From positions 1 through 50,464 of the forward strand of contig JAFSRP010000058.1 in assembly GCA_017446045.1 (NCBI GenBank): 50,464 nt of DNA. The letters are read 5' to 3'. Shown piece by piece: positions 9,445 through 18,508 of the stretch (positions within the stretch are counted from its first letter, which is position 1; the number at the start of each line of letters is the position of its first letter). The stretch comes from Lachnospiraceae bacterium. Its GTDB lineage: Bacteria > Bacillota > Clostridia > Lachnospirales > Lachnospiraceae. The translations under genes were made by a program, and so were the position numbers. The notes under the pieces are model-generated. The model was not told the DNA's origin, made no database searches, and saw only the letters and a list, made by a program, of their open reading frames with translations.

Positions 9445-9472
9445 ATTTTATAGAAAATTCATCAAATGTCAA
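9445..9472 (-). promoter_or_regulatory. Promoter of the mraZ/division cluster
   Basis: A perfect -35 TTGACA (9472-9467) and -10 TAAAAT (9450-9445) are separated by 16 bases, about 65 bases upstream of the mraZ start and immediately before the repeated MraZ sites, as expected for a housekeeping sigma-A promoter repressed from downstream. Confidence 0.75.
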
Positions 9473-9520
9473 GGGCTTTAAGTGGCTTTTTATTAAGGAA
9501 TTTTTCAAAAATATGTAATA

Positions 9521-9553
9521 GAAAAAGACAGACACAATATCTTGTGTCTGTCT
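9521..9553 (-). terminator. Intrinsic terminator of the signalling operon
   Basis: A perfect 12-bp stem (9526-9537 with 9542-9553, loop of four) is followed on the minus strand by TTTTTC. It lies 40 bases after the HD-GYP stop and separates that operon from the mraZ promoter. Confidence 0.85.
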
Positions 9554-9592
9554 CTTTCCCGAACAAGGAAACGCTGTTCTCCTGTTATCTTA

Positions 9593-11104
9593 TCATTTCT
9601 TTTTCCAGGCTTCGCTTCTTTCAAACATATCCAGCAGCCGGGCATCGATCTTGCCTTCGCCGCACATGCTCTTCAGGATGGAAAACGCCTTTTCGGGCGG
9701 CATGGGCGGCTTATAGGGGCGGTCCTCCGCCGTCAGGGCGTCATAAACATCCAGGATCGTAAGAAGCCGCACCTCATCGGGGATATCCTTGCCGGATACA
9801 TGGTTTGGGTAACCGGAGCCGTTCAGCAGTTCATGATGCATGGACGCCCAGGCAGGAACCCTTTCATAATCACCCTCAAAGACCATCTTGGAAAGCAGAC
9901 TGCCTGTATATTCGACATGCCGTTCGATCTCTCGTCTTTCCCCGGCAGTGAGAGTTCCCCGTCTCACCGTAATTGCCGTCAGTTCTTCTTCATTTAAAAG
10001 AGAAGTTTTTGTCCCGTCCGCCTTCTGGATCTGCATCTTTCCGATCTCATTCAGCTCAGCGAGCATTTCATCTGTCAGAAATCCTGCCCCGTCTGCTTCC
10101 AGGATCAGCTCCCTGGCGCGCGCGAGACGGGATTCGGCTTCCGTAGGTCCGGAGACCGCTGTGCCGGAATCCTGCCCTGCCGTCATGCCGCCAGGCTCTC
10201 CGGCCTGCGCTTTTTTATATGCCTCAGCCTGTTCTGTCAAGACCCTGATCCTTTCCATCAGCATCGCCGTTTCGATGCGGTTTAGGACAGCTTCTTTGCG
10301 GCTGCCAAGGCGCGTGGCCTTGTCCATGATCTCCAGAGGAATGATCAGCTTGCCGATATCATGCAGCCAGATACTCATCAGGAACGGGTCTTTTTCCGCT
10401 TCCGGGATCTTCCAGCCTTCCTCCGACCGGTCCAGCCATTCGATAAACCGTTCCCCGTACCGCACCATGCTCCTGGTGTGATTCGCGTTATAAGAACTGC
10501 GGGCGTCGACCGCGTCCACCATCACTGTTACAAAGGAATGAAGGATATCGGAGACCGCCTTTCCTAGGCGGTTATTGTTCAGGATGACCGCAGCCAGGGA
10601 GGCGAGTGCCGCAATGAGCTCCTCCCACTCTTTTTCAAAAGGTATAACATTGCCCTGGGCGTCCTTCGCGTTGATGAGCTGCATCACACCGATGTTCCGT
10701 CCCTTTTCATCTTCCATGGGGATGACCAGCATGGACTGCGTGCGGTAATTATTATAGCGGTCGTATTTTTCCGCGCCTGAAAAATCATAGGTATCGGACG
10801 TATAGATGTCTTCAATGTTGATCCTCTTGTGATCTATGGCTGCGCAGGCGCATACATGGCTCCTTGTCATGGGTACCGGCGGCGCGATGTCCTCACTGCC
10901 GGTCATCAGCTTATGGAAGCTCTTTGAGAGAGTCACCATATCATAAAAATGAAGTCCGTCCTCCTCTCGGATGTAGACGGTTCCGCCGTCGCAGTTCGTG
11001 ATGTTCATCGCCTCGGTCAGAATCAGATCCAGGAGTTTCGCGGTATCCTTTTCCGCGGACATGGCAATGGCGACCTGGATCATCCGTTCCAGAGAATACT
11101 TCAT
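9593..11104 (-). CDS. GAF domain plus HD-GYP-type phosphohydrolase
   Basis: Cytoplasmic signalling enzyme, 503 residues. Residues about 15-175 form a GAF sensor domain (CDGGTVYI, SMLVIPM, GVMQLINAKD). The HD domain follows: NH209T, H248-D249 in LHDIGK, H396, H423-H424 in HHELLNGSGYP, and DVYDALTAEDRPYK (452-465), the layout of HD-GYP cyclic-di-GMP phosphodiesterases, although GYP is preceded by LNGS instead of the usual RxDGxG. About 130 residues of charged, low-complexity sequence are inserted between LHDIGK and H396. It is the last gene of a four-gene set with a CHASE2 adenylate cyclase, so a cyclic nucleotide could be its GAF ligand or its substrate; this is inference. All metal-binding residues appear intact. 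Confidence 0.9.
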   Translation of the reverse strand: MKYSLERMIQVAIAMSAEKDTAKLLDLILTEAMNITNCDGGTVYIREEDGLHFYDMVTLSKSFHKLMTGSEDIAPPVPMTRSHVCACAAIDHKRINIEDIYTSDTYDFSGAEKYDRYNNYRTQSMLVIPMEDEKGRNIGVMQLINAKDAQGNVIPFEKEWEELIAALASLAAVILNNNRLGKAVSDILHSFVTVMVDAVDARSSYNANHTRSMVRYGERFIEWLDRSEEGWKIPEAEKDPFLMSIWLHDIGKLIIPLEIMDKATRLGSRKEAVLNRIETAMLMERIRVLTEQAEAYKKAQAGEPGGMTAGQDSGTAVSGPTEAESRLARARELILEADGAGFLTDEMLAELNEIGKMQIQKADGTKTSLLNEEELTAITVRRGTLTAGERREIERHVEYTGSLLSKMVFEGDYERVPAWASMHHELLNGSGYPNHVSGKDIPDEVRLLTILDVYDALTAEDRPYKPPMPPEKAFSILKSMCGEGKIDARLLDMFERSEAWKKK

Positions 11105-11190
11105 AACAGGATGACCTCCCTTTCTTTTTTACAAAGCCAACACTTTCTTCCGACCGTGTTCCGTTTTCTGGCAGCTGTTTTATATCTGTC

Positions 11191-13008
11191 TCATTCACGC
11201 CGCAGTGAGTCCAGTGTCAGTACTTCAAAACCTTCTGCCTTGCCTTTCAGCCTGATCGAAGACCCGAGAGAGGTGACCCCGGCCCGGTCGCCGAGCATAT
11301 CCGCAACCACGCGGGATATCAGCACCGTACTGCCAGGAGCGTTTGCTTCCAGGCGGGCAGCTGTATTGACGGTATCACCGATAGCCGTGTAGTCCATACG
11401 GCGCGGAGCGCCGATATTACCTACTACAGCCGGTCCGTAATTCACTCCGATCCCGAAATCGACCGTACGGCCAAACCGACTCATCAGTTCTTCACCCAGC
11501 GCCTTGGAGCCATCTACCATATCCATGGCGGCACAGCACGCCAGATAGACCGGATCTTCCTGCTCCACGGGGGCATTCCAGAATGCCATCGTACAATCCC
11601 CGACAAATTTATCAAGGGTCCCGTGATTTTTTATGATGCACTCTGTCGTAAGCGTCAGGTATTTATTAATGATCTCCACAACTGTCGGCGGATCCAGCGC
11701 TTCGCTCATGCTTGTAAACCCGCGGACATCTACAAAAAGCACCGCAATATTATACATCTTGCCGCCGAGTTCCAAAGCGCTGCTTCCCTGATCCAGAAGT
11801 TGCTTCATGACAGCGGGATCCACGTAATGACCGAAGGTATCGGTCACTCGTTTTTTCTCCAGCTGGGACCGCACGTAGTTGACGGCAACAGAACCTATAA
11901 ACAGTACAGTGACCGACAGCGGCACCCAAAGTACATGCAGGATCAGTCCGCCCTTCTCATAGAGAAGCTTTGCCGCAGCCAGCCATCCGAAGGTGACCAG
12001 GAGCCATGCGGGCACGGTCTGACGAAGGGGACGGTCCCGGAAACAGATCATCATTCCCGCGGAGATCAGGAACAGCAGAAGAAGCTGCAGGCCTTTCGGC
12101 ACTTCCTCAGGGTAAAAGCCGCGTTCAAAGGCTTCTATCAGATTGGCATGGACCTCCACTCCGTACATCGGCTCGGCATGGGATATGGAGGTGCGGTATT
12201 CATCCTGCATGGCAGCGGCATATGGGCCGATCAGGACGATCTTTCCGGCAAATACCTCCGGAGGAATGCTTCCGTCCAGGATCTGTGCTATGGAGATGCT
12301 GTCGGAATATCCGCCCGGTTGTTTGGTGAATGGAATATAGAAGAATCCTCCTTTGGTTTTCGGCGCGGGATTCGGCTGAATCCCCATATACTTACAATAC
12401 TGTTCATAAACAGCCCGTGAAAACGAATCAACACGCCCCAGGTCCTGTACATCTTCAAAAAGGAGCGCATGACGGAGGACCGCATCCCCGTCTTCCATTG
12501 TATTGATATGACCGACCCGGGCTGCTGCCTTAAGTGCCGGATAAGGTTCCTCAAACGTCAGTACCGTCCGGTTCTGAAGATAAAAGATCTCTCCCTCGTC
12601 CACCAGTGTGGTACCGAAAACAGCTGCTCCCGCAACGACCACATTGCCCGCATCCGCGGCAGCCGCCGCCAGCGCTTCATCCGCTTCCGGATCACTTCCC
12701 TCGCCTGTGTACAGCACGTCGATGCCGATCACGGCAGGCTTTGATCCGTCTTCGGCACTGTTCAGAGACTCCAGGACAAAAGCCATCACAGACCTTGACC
12801 ACGGCCAGGGACCCAGCATATCTATCGCATCTTCATCGATCTGTATGATCATGATATCAGCATTCCCGGCCCGTTCTTCCTGATAAAAGGCATCCGATAC
12901 GGTGCCGTCAGGTACCAAAAGAAGGCGGCCCGAGGCGACCCATGTGATCGCCGCCGCGACAAGGAAAGCTATAATGATCTGAATCGTCCGGTCTGTTTTT
13001 TTCTTCAT
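11191..13008 (-). CDS. CHASE2-domain class III adenylate cyclase
   Basis: Membrane sensor cyclase, 605 residues. One N-terminal helix (about 9-25) leads to an extracellular CHASE2 domain (about 35-300; DIMIIQIDEDAIDMLGPWPWSR, VIGIDVLY, VGHINTMEDGDAVLR, GKIVLIGPYA), then three closely spaced helices (about 308-378) and a cytoplasmic cyclase domain. Catalytic residues are complete: metal Asp 427 (VDVRGF) and 471, purine-selecting Lys 467 (LDKF) and Thr 541 region (MDYTAIGD), and transition-state Asn 548 and Arg 552 (VNTAAR). Lys at the purine site favours ATP over GTP. The neighbour encodes a secreted FecR-domain protein, and CHASE2 and FecR genes are often adjacent, suggesting an extracellular ligand relation. 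No strong ribosome site precedes the ATG; AAAGG lies 13 bases upstream. Confidence 0.94.
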   Translation of the reverse strand: MKKKTDRTIQIIIAFLVAAAITWVASGRLLLVPDGTVSDAFYQEERAGNADIMIIQIDEDAIDMLGPWPWSRSVMAFVLESLNSAEDGSKPAVIGIDVLYTGEGSDPEADEALAAAAADAGNVVVAGAAVFGTTLVDEGEIFYLQNRTVLTFEEPYPALKAAARVGHINTMEDGDAVLRHALLFEDVQDLGRVDSFSRAVYEQYCKYMGIQPNPAPKTKGGFFYIPFTKQPGGYSDSISIAQILDGSIPPEVFAGKIVLIGPYAAAMQDEYRTSISHAEPMYGVEVHANLIEAFERGFYPEEVPKGLQLLLLFLISAGMMICFRDRPLRQTVPAWLLVTFGWLAAAKLLYEKGGLILHVLWVPLSVTVLFIGSVAVNYVRSQLEKKRVTDTFGHYVDPAVMKQLLDQGSSALELGGKMYNIAVLFVDVRGFTSMSEALDPPTVVEIINKYLTLTTECIIKNHGTLDKFVGDCTMAFWNAPVEQEDPVYLACCAAMDMVDGSKALGEELMSRFGRTVDFGIGVNYGPAVVGNIGAPRRMDYTAIGDTVNTAARLEANAPGSTVLISRVVADMLGDRAGVTSLGSSIRLKGKAEGFEVLTLDSLRRE

Positions 13009-13032
13009 ATTGTGTAACGGCCTTTACAAACC

Positions 13033-13061
13033 CTCCCCGGACACTGGAGATGCCCGGGGAG
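13033..13061. repeat. Inverted repeat in the FecR-cyclase gap
   Basis: CTCCCCGG (13033-13040) and CCGGGGAG (13054-13061) form a perfect 8-bp stem with a 13-base loop in the 103-base gap between the FecR gene and the cyclase gene. No U-run follows on either strand, so it is not a standard terminator. It could stabilise or process the mRNA and set lower cyclase expression. Confidence 0.45.
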
Positions 13062-13111
13062 TCCTGCTCTGTATTCTCTTATACTGCGCGGTGCTGCCTT
13101 TCCGGCGCCGG

Positions 13112-15922
13112 TCAGTCTGTGTAATTGGAAGAGGTTGCCGGATCGGAAGATCTTTTTTCACTCTTCGTCTCTGCTCCTGAAGGATCAGACCGTGTATCAT
13201 CTTCACTGTCCGCAGTAACCGTTTCCTTCCCCGCTGAGGCAGCGGCTTTCTTCCTGTTCACCGCCGGGTATGCGTTATCCGCGGCCGCGTTATTAGTTGC
13301 AGCCCTATTACCCGGCGTTGTATCCGTGATCGTAACTGTCACATCGGCATATATCATTGAGAAATCAATATCTGTATTCTGATCTCCTGCCGCTAATTCA
13401 ATATTGCCACGCCTGAAAACATTGCCTCTTTCAGTTTCTGCTACTGTAAAGGAAAATGTCCTGTCTGCGGTACCGGTATTATACAGCATGACCATGACTT
13501 CCTCATCCTGCTTTGCCGTGTCAGAAACTTCACCTTCCACATAGACGGTTGTCGATATATCGTCAAGATCATTTTCACCCGCGCCTGTCACTATTATCTT
13601 AAAGGCCGGTTCCGGACTCAGTTTATAACCATCCCCGTCCGGGATTAAGATCCATCCGGGAAGAACAATGTCCGTTGGCTGTTCGGTGGTGCCGGTCCTG
13701 AGCACTGTGCCTCCGTCATAGGACAGCGTTCCCCCGCTGGTGCCTGTAGCCAGTACAAATCCGGTTCCGTTGTTGGTGATCGTACCGCCTTCCAGGAATA
13801 CCGTATCCAGCGAGTCGGTGCTGATCTCCAGCGCGGCCTCCGTGCCGCTGTATGTAATGCTGCCCCCCTCTATAGAGACCCAGGTAACTTCATTAAGAAC
13901 GACCCGTCCGTTGACCGTACCGCCTGTCATAATGAATGTGCCGACTGAAGCGGGAGTTAAACCGTTTATGGTGCCCCCGTTGACAGTAAGATTTTCTACA
14001 TCGACGCCTGACAGATCCGCGCTGAAGGTGCCGCCGTTGATTTCAATCGAGTCAAACGAACCAGTAAGACTGCCGCCGAGAGCGCCTTCGTCAAGCTTCA
14101 GACCACCGCCTGTGCTGCCTCTGATCGTACCATTTAAGCTGCCGCCGGAAAGTTCAAGAGTGCCGCCGCCAAAAACAACAGTATTGTTAAATTCCCTTCT
14201 GACGGTCAGCGTACCGCCCAGCAAGGTGACCGCCCCGTCGGCCGTACCGCCGCTGACGGTGCTTGTGCCGCCGCTGAATTCCAGATCTCCGTTTACTGTA
14301 CCGCCGCTGAGGGTGCATGTTCCGTCACTGATTGCCAGATTGCCGCTGACGGTGCCGCCGCTGAGGGTGCATGTTCCGTCGCTGAGTTTCAGGCCTCCGC
14401 TGACCGTACCGCCGCTGATCGTACATGTTCCGCCGCTGATCTCCAGATCTCCGCTTACGGTACCGCCGCTGATGGTGCTTGTTCCGCTGGCCGCTGAGAG
14501 ATTGCCGCTGACCGTACCGCCGGTGATCCTGACCGCGCCCTGGCCCTGAACGCTTCCTGAGAATACGCCGCTGTTCATGAAGACAGAGCCATTCCTGCCT
14601 GTATATCCGCCGGAGGCTACTGTCCGGCCTTTAGAAGTGTTATTAAAGGTTCCGGTATTTGTCAGCATTCCGGATACTTTAAGCGTGTTGCTGCTGTTGA
14701 CCGTGATCGTGCCATTATTCGTGACTTCATCGCCCAGGTCAGCTGTTCCATTCACAGTCAGACTGCTTCCGTCACGAACACTCACCGGCACCCCGGAATT
14801 CGCGGTAAGTGTCGTGCCTTCCGGAACAGTCATTGCGATATCTATATCCAGTGTGTTGTCATCTCCGTTCCCCGGATTAAGGATGACCTGGTCATAATTA
14901 CCGCTGTTCAGATAATCGTGTACTTCCTGCGCCGTGACCTTCATGGTCAGGGTAAGAGTACGGCTCGGAGCCGTTGTTGTCTCGGAACTATTATCCTCTT
15001 CATTCCTTTTGCGCTCCCAGACAGGATCCAGGGAAATATGGTTTTCCTGCGCGTCCTCCGACTTTTTGATCACATCCAGGATTTCAGACATCCGCTGCTG
15101 ATCTTGCTTGATCCTCTCGTCCGCCTCTTCAGCTGTCAGATCTCTGAGATCGATCCCCGATTCGTCATAGATCTTCTGCAGCAGTTCCGTATCTCCCACA
15201 AGTTCTTTCAACACAAAACCCGGCACATCTTCCCGTGTAAAACGGTTGATTATGATATCGCACTGATCTACCGGATTTGCGGGATCATAAACTATAAAAT
15301 CCGCAGTTTCTCCCGCATACAGCACTGTAGTTTTGGTCTGGCAGGTGATCGGATTGGTCACACTGACTTCAGCGCGGCCTTCCAGCATATACACCCTTGT
15401 GGTCCTTCCGTCAATGATCTCGACCCACCCGCACGTACCACGGATGCCCATCACCATAGATGAAGTGCGGATATTGAGGCTTTCATCCGATGTCAGCGGC
15501 CTTGTGATGTTGAAAAACAGATTTCCTGAATTCAACATGACTTCCAGTTTTTTGCCGTTCTCCCTCAGCTCCACTTCGCTGACGGCATCCTCTTTGATCG
15601 CTTTTGTCTCGTCAAGATCAAACCAGGAATAGCTGGCCTCCCCGGTCTCTATGTGAGTGCCGTTTGTCAGCCGCATATTTGCCTGCTTGAAAACAGCTTT
15701 TCCCGCGCTGTTCGTCAGCATTACACTTCCTTCTGTCTTTGCGAGGCGGATCGTAGTGGCTTGCGTATCCTGTGTCTGAAAAGGGTTCAGGACTTCTGCA
15801 TCCGCCGCTAAGGGGACAGATGCTGTGATCATACAAAGAGCCATCAGGAATGCGGCTGCTTTTGTCAGATTTCCGCTAATGGCACTGTGTATCTTTTCAG
15901 TTAATGCATTTATGATATTCAT
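13112..15922 (-). CDS. Secreted FecR-domain protein with beta-helix repeats
   Basis: Exported protein of 936 residues. A signal peptide (1-42, ending near ADA) is followed by a FecR-type domain (about 55-215: RLAKTEGSVML, MVMGIRGTCGWVEI, VYMLEGRAEVSV), a charged helical linker (about 225-305), and a long Gly/Ser/Thr-rich region (about 330-720) built of SGGTVSG-like turns, which should fold as a right-handed parallel beta-helix. Five of these turns are near-identical 18-residue units. The C-terminal 220 residues hold a beta-rich segment and a low-complexity, charged end without an LPXTG anchor or membrane helix. FecR domains elsewhere act as periplasmic signal transducers; here the partner is presumably the CHASE2 cyclase encoded next. 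AGAGGA precedes the ATG at 15922. Ligand unknown. Confidence 0.88.
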   Translation of the reverse strand: MNIINALTEKIHSAISGNLTKAAAFLMALCMITASVPLAADAEVLNPFQTQDTQATTIRLAKTEGSVMLTNSAGKAVFKQANMRLTNGTHIETGEASYSWFDLDETKAIKEDAVSEVELRENGKKLEVMLNSGNLFFNITRPLTSDESLNIRTSSMVMGIRGTCGWVEIIDGRTTRVYMLEGRAEVSVTNPITCQTKTTVLYAGETADFIVYDPANPVDQCDIIINRFTREDVPGFVLKELVGDTELLQKIYDESGIDLRDLTAEEADERIKQDQQRMSEILDVIKKSEDAQENHISLDPVWERKRNEEDNSSETTTAPSRTLTLTMKVTAQEVHDYLNSGNYDQVILNPGNGDDNTLDIDIAMTVPEGTTLTANSGVPVSVRDGSSLTVNGTADLGDEVTNNGTITVNSSNTLKVSGMLTNTGTFNNTSKGRTVASGGYTGRNGSVFMNSGVFSGSVQGQGAVRITGGTVSGNLSAASGTSTISGGTVSGDLEISGGTCTISGGTVSGGLKLSDGTCTLSGGTVSGNLAISDGTCTLSGGTVNGDLEFSGGTSTVSGGTADGAVTLLGGTLTVRREFNNTVVFGGGTLELSGGSLNGTIRGSTGGGLKLDEGALGGSLTGSFDSIEINGGTFSADLSGVDVENLTVNGGTINGLTPASVGTFIMTGGTVNGRVVLNEVTWVSIEGGSITYSGTEAALEISTDSLDTVFLEGGTITNNGTGFVLATGTSGGTLSYDGGTVLRTGTTEQPTDIVLPGWILIPDGDGYKLSPEPAFKIIVTGAGENDLDDISTTVYVEGEVSDTAKQDEEVMVMLYNTGTADRTFSFTVAETERGNVFRRGNIELAAGDQNTDIDFSMIYADVTVTITDTTPGNRAATNNAAADNAYPAVNRKKAAASAGKETVTADSEDDTRSDPSGAETKSEKRSSDPATSSNYTD
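14244..14513. repeat. Five tandem 54-bp repeats inside the FecR gene
   Basis: Five consecutive 54-base units, each starting GTACCGCCGCTGA or GTGCCGCCGCTGA on the plus strand, run head to tail and keep the reading frame; a sixth degenerate unit begins at 14514. They encode the 18-residue repeat with core SGGTVSG (about residues 470-560). The DNA identity suggests recent expansion and possible length variation among strains. Confidence 0.9.
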
Positions 15923-15998
15923 GGTTTCCTCTGCTTTTCATCCTGTCAGACTTCGATGAATGATCCGGTTATTAAGGATATTTTCCGCCTGCCCGGCC

Positions 15999-17003
15999 TC
16001 ATAAAGAGATAATGAAGATTTTTTTTGAAAAATTATCACAGACGTATAGTTTATTATTCATGACGCAGAGGCCTCTCGGTGAGACGGGGTAGCTCCTGAG
16101 AGCAGAGCTGCTTCTGATTGCCAGCGTCTCTACTATGCCGCCGCGGATCCTTCTTACGGCTCCGTTTGCAGTATCCGAGATATAGACCGTTCCGTCCGGC
16201 CCTACTGTAATGCCCTGCGGAGCTGAAAAAGCCGCCGAGGCAGCCGGGCCGTCCACATACCCGTCAGTTCCCGAACCGGCGAGATGTTCGATCTTGCCGT
16301 TTCCATATATTTTCAGGACCCTGTTGGCACCGGTCTCGACAACGTAAAGCACCCCCTGGAACCAGCAGATCCCTGTGGGAGTTTCCAGCTTATCGGCCAG
16401 TGTCCGCACATACCCATCAGGGGATATGAGCCTGACAGCTCCATTATTCGTATCGGAAACATAAAGATTACCGGACTCATCCGCTGCCAGGCCCGTCGGA
16501 TTGGCATATACCACTCCCATATCGTTCATGACCAGGCGTTCCTGCGTATCCGCGTTGACGGTCTCCGTCCGTTCCGGCCGCAGCAGACGCACTGCATTGT
16601 TGTCGGCATCCGATATGGCATATCCATCAAGAAACGGAGCAATACCCCAGGGTTCCTTGAACAGACTTTTCTCATGCGCTGCGTCATTATACCCTCCCAG
16701 CGGTTCCTGGTATGGGTCTTTCACGCTTTCTGCTCCCGCGTAAACAGAGCACACCCCGTCCTGCACTTTCCATATCTTTTTGTTGTAGGTGTCGGTGACC
16801 AGGAGAGCATTGTCCGCTGTCCGGATGATCCCGCTGGGAGCGCAATCCACATTCATGGCTGTCAGTACTTCATGATCCAAGGTATAACTGATCACGATCG
16901 GGTCTGCGGCAGCTGCGGTAATCGTAATAACTGCCGTCAGTATCATCGCAGATAAAGCAGCCGCGGTCTTTTTGATTCTGACTTCCTTTTTTCGTAGTTT
17001 CAT
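15999..17003 (-). CDS. Secreted NHL-repeat (beta-propeller) protein
   Basis: Exported protein of 334 residues. The N-terminus is a signal peptide (about 1-33, KK-rich then a hydrophobic stretch ending AAAADP). The rest is a set of about five or six NHL repeats, recognisable by recurring blades such as GLAADESGNLYVSDTNNGAVR and GITVGPDGTVYISDTANGAVR, giving a beta-propeller likely to bind a protein or glycan outside the cell. The open frame begins at 17048, but the ATG at 17003 is preceded by GGTGA at proper spacing and starts a normal signal peptide. It is first in the FecR/CHASE2/HD-GYP gene set, 76 bases ahead of the FecR gene. Precise role unknown. Confidence 0.88.
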   Translation of the reverse strand: MKLRKKEVRIKKTAAALSAMILTAVITITAAAADPIVISYTLDHEVLTAMNVDCAPSGIIRTADNALLVTDTYNKKIWKVQDGVCSVYAGAESVKDPYQEPLGGYNDAAHEKSLFKEPWGIAPFLDGYAISDADNNAVRLLRPERTETVNADTQERLVMNDMGVVYANPTGLAADESGNLYVSDTNNGAVRLISPDGYVRTLADKLETPTGICWFQGVLYVVETGANRVLKIYGNGKIEHLAGSGTDGYVDGPAASAAFSAPQGITVGPDGTVYISDTANGAVRRIRGGIVETLAIRSSSALRSYPVSPRGLCVMNNKLYVCDNFSKKIFIISL

Positions 17004-17047
17004 AATTATCACCAAATGATTAAAAAAGCTGTGCGCTGTTATTGTCA

Positions 17048-17076
17048 ATTATAAGAATAAATATACTATCACAAAA
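17048..17076 (-). promoter_or_regulatory. Putative promoter of the NHL-FecR-cyclase operon
   Basis: An exact TATAAT (17053-17048) lies 45 bases before the NHL-protein start; 17 bases upstream is TTTTGT, a weak -35. It follows the ychF terminator, so a new start here is expected. The weak -35 suggests dependence on an activator or modest expression. Confidence 0.45.
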
Positions 17077-17136
17077 TTATCATACATTAAAAACACTCAA
17101 GGCGCAAATAGTTTTAAAAAAGCGTATTTCTCATTC

Positions 17137-17171
17137 CAAAAAGGCGCCCGTCATACGATCCGGGTGCCTTT
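17137..17171 (-). terminator. Intrinsic terminator of ychF
   Basis: AAAGGCACCCG and CGGGCGCCTTT (minus-strand reading, 11 bp with one wobble pair, 10-base loop) are followed by further T residues. It sits about 70 bases after the ychF stop. Confidence 0.8.
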
Positions 17172-17242
17172 AAAAAAAAGAACAGTTGTATTCATTACAT
17201 CAAGGGAGAATTGACAGATCTGCAAAAACAGACATCAGGTAT

Positions 17243-18340
17243 TTATACGTTGAATCTGAAGAGGATCGTATCGCCATCCTGTACGACGTAGTCCTTGCCC
17301 TCGGAGCGGACCAGACCTTTCTCCCGGGCTGCGGAAAGAGAGCCACAGTCCAGCAGATCCTGATAGTTGATGACCTCGGCACGGATGAAGCCGCGCTCAA
17401 AGTCGGAATGGATCTTGCCGGCTGCCTGCGGAGCTTTGGTACCCTTTTTGATGGTCCATGCCCTGGTCTCCTTCTCGCCTGCGGTCAGGAAGGACATCAG
17501 ACCCAGCAGATCATAGCTTGCCCGGATCAGCTTATCCAGGCCGGACTCGGTCATGCCGAGCGTCTCCAGGTACTCCGCCTTCTCTTCATCGTCGAGTTCC
17601 GCGATCTCTTCCTCGATCCTGGCAGAGATCACAAACACGCCGCAGCCGGTCTCCTTTGCATATTCGCGGACGCGCTGTACATACTCATTGGAGGCACCGT
17701 CATCCGCCAGATCCTCCTCGCCGACATTTGCCGCAAAGATGACCGGCTTGGTGGTCAGCAGAAACAGGGAATCGATGAATTTCGCTTCGTCCTCGTCTTC
17801 CGGCTCTATGGTGGAAGCTGCCTTGCCTTCCTCGAGGACAGTCTTGATCCTGCGCAGGGTCTCCAGCTCCTTTTTGGCGGTCTTATCATTATTGGCAGCC
17901 TTAGCTGTGCGGGAGATCCGTTTCTCCAAAGTCTCCAGATCCGCAAAGATCAGCTCCAGATTGATGGTCTCGATATCGCGGATCGGATCCACGGAACCTT
18001 CTACATGGATGACATTGCTGTCCTCAAAGCAGCGGACCACATGCACGATGGCATCACATTCCCGGATATTGGCCAGGAACTGGTTGCCGAGACCTTCGCC
18101 CCTGGAAGCACCCTTTACCAGACCTGCTATATCGACAAACTCGATCACAGCCGGTACCGTGCTTTTGGAATTATAGAGAGCAGTCAGCTTATCCAGTCTC
18201 TCATCCGGCACAGCTACTACCCCTACATTGGGATCGATGGTGCAGAACGGATAGTTTGCGGACTCTGCGCCCGCCTTGGTAATAGAGTTAAACAATGTGG
18301 ATTTTCCCACATTCGGAAGTCCGACGATACCCAGTTTCAT
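17243..18340 (-). CDS. ychF: Ribosome-binding ATPase YchF
   Basis: OBG-family P-loop NTPase of 365 residues, homologous to OLA1, which hydrolyses ATP and binds ribosomes; in bacteria it influences oxidative-stress responses. The P-loop GLPNVGKST is at 7-15, the NYPFCTIDPN switch region at 29-38, DIAGLVKGAS at about 70, and the base-recognition motif is NVGE in place of NKxD, the known mark of ATP specificity. A coiled-coil arm (about 120-200) and a C-terminal TGS domain (about 280-365, ending GDTILFRFNV) complete the fold. AAGGAG lies 11 bases before the ATG. Monocistronic, with its own terminator. Confidence 0.98.
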   Translation of the reverse strand: MKLGIVGLPNVGKSTLFNSITKAGAESANYPFCTIDPNVGVVAVPDERLDKLTALYNSKSTVPAVIEFVDIAGLVKGASRGEGLGNQFLANIRECDAIVHVVRCFEDSNVIHVEGSVDPIRDIETINLELIFADLETLEKRISRTAKAANNDKTAKKELETLRRIKTVLEEGKAASTIEPEDEDEAKFIDSLFLLTTKPVIFAANVGEEDLADDGASNEYVQRVREYAKETGCGVFVISARIEEEIAELDDEEKAEYLETLGMTESGLDKLIRASYDLLGLMSFLTAGEKETRAWTIKKGTKAPQAAGKIHSDFERGFIRAEVINYQDLLDCGSLSAAREKGLVRSEGKDYVVQDGDTILFRFNV

Positions 18341-18508
18341 TTATATCACATCTCCTTTTAGACAGAAGTCTGTTCCTATCTGTTTACTGTTGACGCAACT
18401 GTTAATGTATCATGAAAGAGCGCTTTTCTCAAGCCATTTTGAGGTTTGTGGCCGTACATTTTTAAACTCTTTTCCCCTTGATAACAGATAAACAATCAGC
18501 TCCCTCTG

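Noticed and set aside
14244-14513. Regular direct repeats suggestive of a CRISPR array
   Set aside because: Units are contiguous without spacers, keep frame and encode an 18-residue beta-helix repeat inside the FecR gene; no cas genes nearby.
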